From NCBI GenBank assembly GCA_041586615.1, contig JBFGZS010000003.1, positions 61,171 to 125,170 of the forward strand: a stretch of DNA of 64,000 nucleotides. Direction: 5' to 3'. Every line of letters starts with the position of its first letter. Positions within the stretch are counted from its first letter, which is position 1. This document shows positions 1-7,030 of this stretch, piece after piece. The notes below the pieces were generated by a model. It worked only from the letters and a program-made list of their open reading frames with translations, was not told where the DNA came from and did no database searches. The stretch is from Motiliproteus sp041586615 (GTDB taxonomy: Bacteria > Pseudomonadota > Gammaproteobacteria > Pseudomonadales > Balneatricaceae). The translations under genes were made by a program, and so were the position numbers.

Positions 1-452
1 GAGCGGCTCTCCACGTTGACCCGCCCATCCAGGTAGTACCAACGCCCCTCTTCCTGTAAAAAGCGCGATGTTTCATGCAGCGCGCCGGCGCGGCCCTGCT
101 CCATAAAGCGGGCCGTAAAGCTGACTTCGCCTTCTGTCTCCTGGCCTGTTCCCCGGCTATGGTGAAGGCTGAGATCAAGCCACTGGGTGGTGCGGGCTTG
201 TTCGCGAAGGTCTTGAACATCGAGTCCTTGGCGCTGGCTGGTGTGTGTGGTATTGAGCAGGTAATCACCCAATCCGAGAGTAAAGGCGCTGTAGCGCGAG
301 CGCATAAGTTGTTCAGCCGAGCGTGCGCCTGGCCTGGCGGCCTGTTCTTCGGCGCTACTTCCGTTTGCATACAGGAGCGGTCCACAGCAATCCTTGAAAT
401 AAAGCAGGCTGCCGCAGGGGCAATGTTGGCGGCTAGCGTGGCTTTTTGACAT
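1..452 (-). CDS. ychJ: YchJ family SEC-C motif protein (UPF0225), 3' end outside window
   Basis: I translated the minus strand from the ATG at 452. The product begins MSKSHASRQHCPCGS and carries the cysteine pattern of an N-terminal SEC-C zinc motif (Cys11, Cys13, Cys22, Cys23). It then continues with the YchJ signatures RSAEQLMRSRYSAF, FTARF and LHETSRF. The reading frame stays open to the left edge, so the C-terminus is missing. YchJ proteins are about 150-160 residues, so nearly all of it is here. The family is small, cytosolic and of unknown biochemical role; the SEC-C motif is a zinc-binding element also found at the SecA C-terminus. The gene diverges from sbcB. A plus-strand open frame covering the same bases has no family character and is only a shadow. 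Confidence 0.88.
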   Translation of the reverse strand, partial: MSKSHASRQHCPCGSLLYFKDCCGPLLYANGSSAEEQAARPGARSAEQLMRSRYSAFTLGLGDYLLNTTHTSQRQGLDVQDLREQARTTQWLDLSLHHSRGTGQETEGEVSFTARFMEQGRAGALHETSRFLQEEGRWYYLDGRVNVESR

Positions 453-622
453 GCAGGATGGCGCCTCGGACGTGTTATCGGTTTATCAACAAGGGAGGGT
501 GATTTATAGTAAATTGCACAGTCTATAGTAGGCTGAACAGTTTACAGTTGATAGCCCTGATACCCCAAGTAGGGCTTTCCTTTATCTCGTCCGTGGATGC
601 GCGACGACCAGAGACCGATAGC

Positions 623-2059
623 ATGAGTACCGACACCTTTTACTGGCATGATTACGAAACATTCGGTATCGATCCGATGCGTGATCGTCCCGTACAGTTT
701 GCCGGTGTGAGAACCGATAGTGACCTGAATCCCATTGGCGAGCCGCTGATGCTGTTTTGTAAACAGGCGGCCGATTACTTGCCCAACCCTCAGGCGTGCC
801 TGGTGACCGGCATAACCCCGCAGCAGGCGGAACGCGAAGGCGTTTGTGAAGCGGCGTTTATCCGCCGTATCCATGACGAACTGGCGCAGCCTGGCACCTG
901 TTCAGTCGGGTATAACAGTATTCGTTTTGACGATGAGGTGACGCGCAATACGCTGTACCGCAATTTTTTCGATCCCTATGCACGGGAGTGGCAAAACGGT
1001 AATTCGCGCTGGGATCTGATCGACGTGCTACGCCTGGCGCGGGCATTGCGTCCAGAGGGTATTGAATGGCCGACCTATGCCGATGGCACACCCAGCCTTC
1101 GCCTTGAGGATCTGTCGGCGGCCAATGGTTTAATGCATGAAAGTGCGCACGATGCCTTGTCCGATGTGTATGCGACGATTGCGGTTGCCAAACTAATAAA
1201 GGACAAGCAGCCTCGGCTGTTTGAGTATGCATTGCGGCTGCGTGATAAGCGTTATGTGGCGACGCAGTTGGATGTGGTTCAGAACAAGCCGGTTTTACAT
1301 GTCTCATCGAAATATTCTGCCGAGCGTAGCAATTTGGCGGTTGTGGCGCCGCTGGCCATGCATCCTATTAACCGTAACGGGGTGATCGTCTATGACCTGG
1401 AGACCGATCCGACCCCCCTGTTATCGCTGTCTGCGGCGGAGATTCGCCAGCGCGTCTTTACCCGGGCGGATCAGTTGCCCGCTGGCGTGGAGCGGATTGC
1501 GCTTAAAGTGTTGCACCTCAATCGCAGCCCGATGATTGCACCGGCAACGATGTTGACGCCCGAGGAGGCCGAGCGTCTCAAGGTCTCCGGGCGTAATTGT
1601 CGCCATCATCTGGCGATGCTGCGTGACTGCCCGGCGTTGCAGCAGAAGTTGCAGGAGGTGTTTGCCGACAGCGATCTGCCGGTCCAGTCTGATCCGGATA
1701 ACATGCTTTATAGCGGCGGCTTCTTTTCCCCGCAGGACCGGGCGTCGATGGACCGGGTCCGTGAATGCGAGCCGAGTCTGTTGAGCGCGCTTGAATTGCC
1801 GTTTCAGGATGCGCGTCTGGAAGAGATGCTGTTTCGCTATCGGGCGCGTAATTACCCTGAGACGCTCGAGGCCGAAGAGCAGGAGCGTTGGGAGCAGTTT
1901 CGCAGCGATCGGCTGGCGAATCCCGCGACGGGTGTGCTGGGCTTTGAGGCTTTTTATGCGTTGCTGAATGAATTAGGCGCGCAATACGCGGTCGACAGTG
2001 ATGAAATGCTGGTGTTACAGGAACTGGCAACGTACGCCGAATCGATTTATCCCTTTTAA
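623..2059 (+). CDS. sbcB: Exodeoxyribonuclease I
   Basis: This is a 478-residue DnaQ-superfamily 3'-5' exonuclease acting on single-stranded DNA; E. coli SbcB has 475 residues. The N-terminus shows exonuclease motif I, HDYETFG, with Asp10 and Glu12 as metal ligands. Later come WDLIDVLR and HDALSDVYAT, the motif with the catalytic His and Asp. The SH3-like and C-terminal helical regions follow (YSGGFFS, RYRARNYP). The frame is open upstream to 548, but the extra 25 residues do not look like the family, and MSTDTFYWHDYETFG is the standard start. In the cell the enzyme processes single-stranded ends in recombination and mismatch repair. The stop codon is followed immediately by a dispersed repeat copy at 2061. 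Confidence 0.95.
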   Translation: MSTDTFYWHDYETFGIDPMRDRPVQFAGVRTDSDLNPIGEPLMLFCKQAADYLPNPQACLVTGITPQQAEREGVCEAAFIRRIHDELAQPGTCSVGYNSIRFDDEVTRNTLYRNFFDPYAREWQNGNSRWDLIDVLRLARALRPEGIEWPTYADGTPSLRLEDLSAANGLMHESAHDALSDVYATIAVAKLIKDKQPRLFEYALRLRDKRYVATQLDVVQNKPVLHVSSKYSAERSNLAVVAPLAMHPINRNGVIVYDLETDPTPLLSLSAAEIRQRVFTRADQLPAGVERIALKVLHLNRSPMIAPATMLTPEEAERLKVSGRNCRHHLAMLRDCPALQQKLQEVFADSDLPVQSDPDNMLYSGGFFSPQDRASMDRVRECEPSLLSALELPFQDARLEEMLFRYRARNYPETLEAEEQERWEQFRSDRLANPATGVLGFEAFYALLNELGAQYAVDSDEMLVLQELATYAESIYPF

Positions 2060-2060
2060 A

Positions 2061-2205
2061 TTAAGGTTTTTTGCTGGGGCGGCAGCTTAATACCGCGCAC
2101 AACATATCGCCGTGGCATAACGCCAGGTGAGACCAGGACGGACAGGCGTCGGCCTTGACGTCCTCAAAAGACCGCAGAGATCGGTATGTTGATGCCAGGT
2201 TCATC
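2061..2205 (+). repeat. Dispersed modular intergenic repeat, copy A
   Basis: This is the first copy of an intergenic repeat found at least six times in the window. It begins TTAAGG one base after the sbcB stop. It contains the blocks GGCAGCTTAATACCG, ATCGCCGTGGCATAA, GACGGACAGGCG, TCAAAAGACCG and GATGCCAGG in the order seen in the fuller copy at 37522. The third hairpin pairs through ACCG and CGGT. Its minus strand is open and gives a false protein, see the findings. Confidence 0.85.
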
Positions 2206-2227
2206 GTCAAGGGGGGCGAAGCAGAGG

Positions 2228-2725
2228 ATGTTGAAACCAGATTCCGTGAAACAAGCCTCCGTGAAACAAGGCGCCGTGAAACAGGGCACCTTGAAGCAAG
2301 GCGCATCGAAACAGGCCTTGTTACGCCGTGTCAGCGTGCTGGTCTGTGTCGCCTGTTCCCCGCTTGTTTGGAGCGCCGGCGTAGCCGGTAATCCCTACGC
2401 GGATGAGGGTACCTATACCGAAATTGTGCCGGATCGCATCTCCGGCGTGACGACCCACGGTAAGTCCGTTTACCGCGACATGAAAAGCGATGCCCTGGAT
2501 ACCGAGGCGATGGTGGAGGTTTTACCGGGGGACGATCCGGCACTGCAGTTGCCTGAGCCGACGGTGATACCGGTAGACGGTTACTCGGAACGGGGTGGCG
2601 TCGTGATCGCTCCCGATCGTATTTCCGGCCCAGAAACGGGGCCGGAAAATCGTATTTTTGAATTAATCAACGGTGGGCCTCGTGAGGCCAGGCGTATGGG
2701 AGAAAGGGTCTTTTTTGAGAAATAA
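2228..2725 (+). CDS. Small exported protein with N-terminal pentapeptide repeats
   Basis: I do not recognise a family. From the ATG at 2228 the protein has 165 residues. After MLKPD come five in-frame pentapeptides of the form SVKQA/AVKQG, encoded by five 15-bp tandem units at 2243-2317. A hydrophobic segment follows (RRVSVLVCVACSPLVW, then AGVAG), which looks like a signal peptide with an unusually long basic n-region. The mature part is acidic and carries the motif PDRISG twice (VPDRISGVTTHG and APDRISGPETG), so it may be a short internal duplication. The true start could also be the TTG after the repeats (the ALLRR segment at about 2318), which would give an ordinary signal peptide. The ATG at 2186 lies inside the dispersed repeat and is unlikely. 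A strong hairpin terminator follows. Confidence 0.6.
   Translation: MLKPDSVKQASVKQGAVKQGTLKQGASKQALLRRVSVLVCVACSPLVWSAGVAGNPYADEGTYTEIVPDRISGVTTHGKSVYRDMKSDALDTEAMVEVLPGDDPALQLPEPTVIPVDGYSERGGVVIAPDRISGPETGPENRIFELINGGPREARRMGERVFFEK
2243..2317 (+). repeat. 15-bp tandem repeat x5, in frame
   Basis: There are five imperfect 15-bp units in a row, each close to tccgtgaaacaaggc. Read in frame they encode SVKQA, SVKQG, AVKQG, TLKQG and ASKQA at the N-terminus of the small exported protein. The period is an exact multiple of three and the variation keeps the KQ pair, so the array is translatable throughout. Confidence 0.9.
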
Positions 2726-2730
2726 TATCC

Positions 2731-2760
2731 GCACGGGTCCCTGTTAACGGGGACCCGTGC
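2731..2760. terminator. Rho-independent-type terminator between convergent genes
   Basis: There is a perfect 11-bp stem, GCACGGGTCCC (2731-2741) with GGGACCCGTGC (2750-2760), and an 8-nt loop. It lies 5 bp after the stop of the small exported protein and between it and the convergent M16 peptidase gene. The T-tract is weak on both sides, so it may act in both directions. Confidence 0.7.
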
Positions 2761-2854
2761 CTTCATTCCAGAATAATCAACCCTGCATTTATCTTTATCG
2801 CTCTTAGTCTTCACTTTGCTGAAGGCTTCCTTGCCAACACCTCGTTCAAACCTA

Positions 2855-5656
2855 TCAGGCCGCGGGCTTCAGACGCGCTTCCTGTATGGGCGCTTGATCC
2901 GGCTGCGAATGACCGGGTGCCAGGACGGTCAATTTTTTTGTATTCAATTGACGGAGCGTGGTTTTCAGGTCTGTCAGCGTGACATTACGGATGGCATCAG
3001 CGAGTTGTTCGCGGCTGTTGAATTCCGTGTGGCCGTTATCGATCTCTCGCCAGTAACGCTGGCTTCGTTCGTTGAGCTTCTGATCTTTCTTTAGCAGCTT
3101 TATCAGCAGGCTTTGCTTGTGTTGCGCGAGTCCTTGCTCGGTGATTGCTGCAAGGCGTGCATGACTCTCGCCGATGAATTGCTCTATTGCCGCCACCAAT
3201 TCGGTTGCCGGTGTGTTGGGTGACTGCACGACGAAGATGAGCCCGGGGTGTTCCATAATCGGCATGGCACTGCTGAATACGATATAGCCCAGTTGCTGTT
3301 CGGTGCGCAGCTGGTTATAAAACGCGGCGGACAAAATCTGATTTAACAATCCGTAGTTGGCGCGTATGGCGTTCCCGGCTTGTTGGGCCTGGTAATACAG
3401 CGTAACGGCGGTATCGTTATGATCCACATCCAATGCAATTTCTGCCGGCGTGTTGGGGAGCAGGTTGATGCCGCGGTGCGGTACGGTGACAACCTGGGTG
3501 TTTTCCAGCAGTGGGCGTAGTTCATCGGCCAGGGCGATCGCGTCGTCTTTATTCAGATTGCCGTGGGCCAGTGCTTCTATTTCGCCTTGCTGGTAGAGCT
3601 GTGGCCAGAAAGCCTGCAGATCGGTAAAGGTCAGCGAGTCCAGGCTGGCGAGCTGCGCCTGAATGGACCACTGGCCGATCAGCACCTGTTGATAAACCTG
3701 CTCGAGGGTCTGATGGTAGGGCTTGTCTTTCAGGCTGTTTTCCAGTTCCTGTTTCAATTTCCGTCTCTCGATGGCAAAACCTTCAGGGGTCGGCGCGAAG
3801 CCACGCAAGCCCTGAACGATGTTGCGCAGTAAGACGCTCTGTTTGCCACTGAAGCCGGAGATCCTGGCACTGAAGCCGCGTCTATGAGGGTAGAGGCTGC
3901 TGTCGAGTCCGGCAACATGCGCGGGGTAGGTTTGCGGGTTGAGTGATTCATTGACCAGTGTGATGTAGAGACGGGTCAGCAAATGATGCTTAACGCTGTC
4001 GTTGGCCACGGGCGAGCGGACATTGAAAAAGAAGTCCGCCTTGGGCGTCGCAAACTCGCGGTCCTGTTGATGCCAGAGGCGTAAGCCTGGCATGAGTGCG
4101 ATGTGTGATGGGGCAGGGGATGCGGCGCCGCCGCGCAGGGAAAAATCACTGGCCAGGTAGGGGTTAGGCGGCGGCAGGCGCAGCGCCGCGTTAACGGGGC
4201 CCTGACGCCACCGGGCCAGTTGGTGTTGGGCAACGGGCGTCAGGCTATAGGGCGTATCGAACCAGGGGTCACGGTGATTGCCTGCAATATCGGGTGCGCT
4301 GAGGGTTATCAGCATGTTTTCGGGTTGCAGCTGGTTGAGGACGGCTTTTATCTGCGCGGGATTAAAATCGAATAATAAATAATCACCGCGGATAAGATCC
4401 TCTACCGGATATTTATCGAGGTTGCCTGCCATGCGCATGGCGTAATAGGTGGCTTTAGCCGGTTCCCGGAAGCGAAATTTCATATCGGCGATCAGCTGCT
4501 GCTCGCGAAATAGTCGCTCCTGAACGCCGTGCTGTCGAATCAGGCGAACGGTCTGGAAAAAGTCATCGATGATGGCGGGGTAACGGCTATAGCCCGCTTC
4601 GGTGAGATCAATTGAAACCTCGAGCAGCTGTTGGTAGTCATCGCCAAACCCCACCCCTGCGCTCAGTCCTGTCGCTAATCCCTGTTGTTTAAGCAGTGAA
4701 AGCAGGCTCCCTTCTCCTTCATCACCCAGTATGGCGGTCACGTAATGCGCGGGTTTGCTGCGGTACAGTTGCTGTTGTGCCGGAATGGGAAAGCTGAGGC
4801 TTAAGTTTTTCTGGTCTTTGATGGTCGCTATTTTGAGGGTCTGGGGCAGCGTACCGGGGGAGAATAGCGGCTGATTAGCTTGCACCAGCGGTGCCGCGCG
4901 GCGGTTAATAGTGGCGAAGGCGTTACGCGCCAGCCCTTCCAGCTCATCCAGCGGTTGCGGGCCGATCAGCGCCGCGGTCATCCGGTGAGAGGAGTAGTAA
5001 CGCTGGTAAAAATCAAGCAGTGCCTGGCGCAGCGGTTTTCCGGGTAGATCTTGTAAGGTATCCAGGCTGCCGACGGAGAATCCGGCCAGAGGATGGTTGG
5101 GGGCCATGACCTGCTTGAGCACGCTATAGCCGCGGCGACCGTCTTCCTTGAATTTTGATTGATACTCGGAATGTACCGCATGGCGTTCGCGGTCAACGTA
5201 CTTGGCGGTAAACAGGGGCGCGATAAAAAACTGACTGAAGCGGTCGAGCGCGGGCTCTAGATAACGTGGATCTATATCGAAAAAGTAATTGGTTTTATCC
5301 TGGGCGGTGAAGGCGTTGTGCGAGCCGCCGTGTTCACTGATAAAGGCCTGGTATTCATCCGCCTGGGGATATTTTTCGGTACCTAGAAACAGCATGTGTT
5401 CAAGAAAGTGCGCCAGTCCGGCGTGGGTAGCGGGGTCTTGTGCGCTGCCGACGTTAACATTCAGGCTGGCGGCAGACTTGTCCGAGGTCGGATCGTTGAT
5501 AAGCAGGACGCGCAAACCATTATCGAGGGCCAGAAAACGGTAGCTGCGCGGATCGTTATCGCTGGTGACCGGTACCTGCGCCTGAGCGAGACTGGTGCAG
5601 AGCAATAATCCGCAAACAAGCAGATAACGAAATGGCTGACGAAGCGTGTGAGTCAT
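2855..5656 (-). CDS. Insulinase-like M16 zinc metallopeptidase, periplasmic (pitrilysin-like)
   Basis: This is a 933-residue two-lobed M16 protease. The inverted zinc motif HFLEH lies at residues 83-87 within HAGLAHFLEHMLFLG, followed by the downstream helix region ERHAVHSEYQSKF that supplies the third zinc ligand. Glu in HFLEH is the general base. The M16 middle domain and the inactive C-terminal lobe follow (RTEQQLGYIVFS is a typical late motif). Residues 9-27 form a signal peptide ending ALAQAQ-like, so the enzyme should be periplasmic, like protease III of E. coli (962 residues). I chose the ATG at 5656 because a GAGGG ribosome site precedes it. The frame stays open to 5731 only because the upstream 12-bp tandem repeat encodes RSSHRSS-like sequence. 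It probably cleaves small polypeptides. Confidence 0.92.
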   Translation of the reverse strand: MTHTLRQPFRYLLVCGLLLCTSLAQAQVPVTSDNDPRSYRFLALDNGLRVLLINDPTSDKSAASLNVNVGSAQDPATHAGLAHFLEHMLFLGTEKYPQADEYQAFISEHGGSHNAFTAQDKTNYFFDIDPRYLEPALDRFSQFFIAPLFTAKYVDRERHAVHSEYQSKFKEDGRRGYSVLKQVMAPNHPLAGFSVGSLDTLQDLPGKPLRQALLDFYQRYYSSHRMTAALIGPQPLDELEGLARNAFATINRRAAPLVQANQPLFSPGTLPQTLKIATIKDQKNLSLSFPIPAQQQLYRSKPAHYVTAILGDEGEGSLLSLLKQQGLATGLSAGVGFGDDYQQLLEVSIDLTEAGYSRYPAIIDDFFQTVRLIRQHGVQERLFREQQLIADMKFRFREPAKATYYAMRMAGNLDKYPVEDLIRGDYLLFDFNPAQIKAVLNQLQPENMLITLSAPDIAGNHRDPWFDTPYSLTPVAQHQLARWRQGPVNAALRLPPPNPYLASDFSLRGGAASPAPSHIALMPGLRLWHQQDREFATPKADFFFNVRSPVANDSVKHHLLTRLYITLVNESLNPQTYPAHVAGLDSSLYPHRRGFSARISGFSGKQSVLLRNIVQGLRGFAPTPEGFAIERRKLKQELENSLKDKPYHQTLEQVYQQVLIGQWSIQAQLASLDSLTFTDLQAFWPQLYQQGEIEALAHGNLNKDDAIALADELRPLLENTQVVTVPHRGINLLPNTPAEIALDVDHNDTAVTLYYQAQQAGNAIRANYGLLNQILSAAFYNQLRTEQQLGYIVFSSAMPIMEHPGLIFVVQSPNTPATELVAAIEQFIGESHARLAAITEQGLAQHKQSLLIKLLKKDQKLNERSQRYWREIDNGHTEFNSREQLADAIRNVTLTDLKTTLRQLNTKKLTVLAPGHSQPDQAPIQEARLKPAA

Positions 5657-5677
5657 GCGGCGTTCCCTCGGTCGTGG

Positions 5678-5713
5678 TGATGATCGGTGTGATGATCGGT
5701 GTAATGATCGGTG
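5678..5713. repeat. 12-bp tandem repeat x3
   Basis: There are three units of tgatgatcggtg (last unit taatgatcggtg) just upstream of the M16 peptidase start. It extends the open frame of that gene without a plausible protein reason. Confidence 0.9.
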
Positions 5714-6057
5714 CGCGTTCTGCTTAGACACAACGTGACACCGATGTTCCCCGGTTCATGCTTTTTATGGTTTTTTTCTGACATGGGTACGGTTATAGCG
5801 TTTGTGCACCGCGATCGATTGGCAACGATGTTTCATTGCCCTGGCTGTCCTCACAGGCCTGTTTTTATAGGACCGTTCTTACAGGACTGTTCTTATAGGA
5901 CCACCTGTCCTCTGAGACCGCGGTGTCCTCCAAGACCCGCGTGTCCTCTAGGCCACGGTAGACCTCGAATCGCCGATGGCGGTTAGCCTCAGGCGACAGG
6001 CCGGCTATTCGAGGTGCGGTTCAAGCAGGACGCGAATGCGTCCCTGCAGGGGGTTTA
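5714..6057. other. Gene-free stretch with degenerate tandem repeats
   Basis: There is no gene in this stretch. From about 5848 to 5957 it holds a degenerate series of 14-bp units such as ttcttataggacca and ttcttacaggactg, changing into tgtcctccaagaccc-like units. Open frames here are produced by the repeats. I see no clear promoter. Confidence 0.6.
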
Positions 6058-6330
6058 TTAGTGCGCGGTTGGCATGGCCTGGCGAGCCAGTGCCCGCGCT
6101 TGCTCCAGAGACTTTGGGTCATCCGGTAAGGCTTCGATGGCGCGGAGCGTCGCGTAGACTCGACCCAGTTCCCGTTCTTGCTGCTTATAAAGGTCGCTGA
6201 TTGATTGGTCGATGGCGTCGTGCAATTGCTGGATCTGTTTTGAGCGGTCGGCGCCGGGCACGAGGTTGTTAAGGATCTTCAGGCAGGCCTGAGCCACCTT
6301 CATATAACGTTGGTCCAGCGTTTTGCTCAT
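6058..6330 (-). CDS. Small conserved-looking hypothetical protein
   Basis: This is a 90-residue protein starting MSKTLDQRYMKVAQACL. It is predicted to be soluble and mostly helical, with a heptad-like stretch (IQQLHDAIDQSISDLYKQQ) that could form a coiled coil. No cysteines stand out and no enzymatic motif is seen. I chose the ATG at 6330 because GGGAGCTGG precedes it; the longer frame to 6381 reaches into the inverted repeat. I do not recognise the family. Neighbours give no functional hint. Confidence 0.55.
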   Translation of the reverse strand: MSKTLDQRYMKVAQACLKILNNLVPGADRSKQIQQLHDAIDQSISDLYKQQERELGRVYATLRAIEALPDDPKSLEQARALARQAMPTAH

Positions 6331-6379
6331 GATTCCAGCTCCCAAAAACCGGCCATGATACTGCATGACCTCTTGCGAC

Positions 6380-6516
6380 ACTAGGGACTAGGACGCTTCT
6401 GCGAAGCTGCTAGGAACTAAACGGCAAAAACCACACAGCACATACCATGCCTGCCGTCTGCCGCTTTTTTCTGTTTAGTCGCTAGCAGCCGCAACGCGGC
6501 GTCCTAGAACCTAGTA
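6380..6516. repeat. Long inverted repeat with nested hairpins (MITE/REP-like)
   Basis: Two arms of about 50 bp (6380-6430 and 6465-6516) are near-perfect inverse complements, separated by about 34 bp. Each arm contains CTAGGACGC and GCTGCTAG and ends beside a run of A (left) or T (right). Inside each arm a small hairpin is conserved in shape but not in sequence: GCTTC/GAAGC on the left and GCCGC/GCGGC on the right. It is placed between divergent genes (6330 minus, 6640 plus). Confidence 0.85.
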
Positions 6517-6639
6517 CCTAGCTGAAGCGCTTGAGTAGTATTTAAGTAGGCTGCTGGTTAGAATCGACGCGCTACAGGTGCCGCATGGTTAGACGGGTGT
6601 GCAAGCCTGAGTCGTTGTTCAACTAAGTAAGGAAACTGT

Positions 6640-7023
6640 ATGAATCGTGAAAAAGTGATGTTTGCCTTTTTTATCGTGCTGGCGCTGACCCTCAACTTTG
6701 GCTTTTTCATGGGGGATATCGATAATCCCGATCATCACGATGAGTTTGAGCTGTTTGCCGCGATTGTGGTGAGTCTGATTGCGACTGTCCTTAAATTTGG
6801 TGACCGGACCCATATCGGGGCGGTGCTACTGGCGACCAGCCTCGTGGCCGATCTTCAGCTTGTGGCGGCTGCTTTTGTGTGGGGCTTTGCCGAACACGTC
6901 AGCGAGGCGGGGATGACGGTTGGCGTGATGGCCAGTATCGTCTCGTTATCGGCCGGCGCCGTACTGGCTAACCTGACGTCGGTGGTGCTGCTGATGGTCG
7001 AGACCGTCATGACCCGGCGCTGA
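6640..7023 (+). CDS. Small integral membrane protein, DUF6394-like, partner of K+ channel
   Basis: This 127-residue protein has about four hydrophobic segments: FAFFIVLALTLNFGFFMG, LFAAIVVSLIATVLKF, GAVLLATSLVADLQLVAAAF and GVMASIVSLSAGAVLANLTSVVLL. Between the first two is an acidic, His-containing loop (DIDNPDHHDEFE). It resembles a gammaproteobacterial family I recall as DUF6394, whose members sit beside a K+ channel gene. Here the channel gene starts only 7 bp after the stop, so the two are almost certainly co-transcribed. No catalytic motif is visible. A role as accessory subunit of the channel is inference. Confidence 0.75.
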   Translation: MNREKVMFAFFIVLALTLNFGFFMGDIDNPDHHDEFELFAAIVVSLIATVLKFGDRTHIGAVLLATSLVADLQLVAAAFVWGFAEHVSEAGMTVGVMASIVSLSAGAVLANLTSVVLLMVETVMTRR

Positions 7024-7030
7024 GTCCGGC

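Noticed and set aside
75..449. Plus-strand open frame of 124 residues at the left edge
   Set aside because: It is antisense to ychJ, whose SEC-C cysteines and family motifs are clear on the minus strand.
2061..2306. Minus-strand frame of 81 residues after sbcB
   Set aside because: It lies within the dispersed repeat and an antisense coding array; similarity to the frame at 37522 is explained by the repeat.
2243..2317. Tandem repeats taken as a CRISPR array
   Set aside because: The arrays have no spacers, units are short and degenerate, and no cas genes are present.
5657..5731. N-terminal extension of the M16 peptidase rich in His, Arg and Ser
   Set aside because: It is encoded by a 12-bp tandem repeat, lies before a good ribosome site and would precede the signal peptide.
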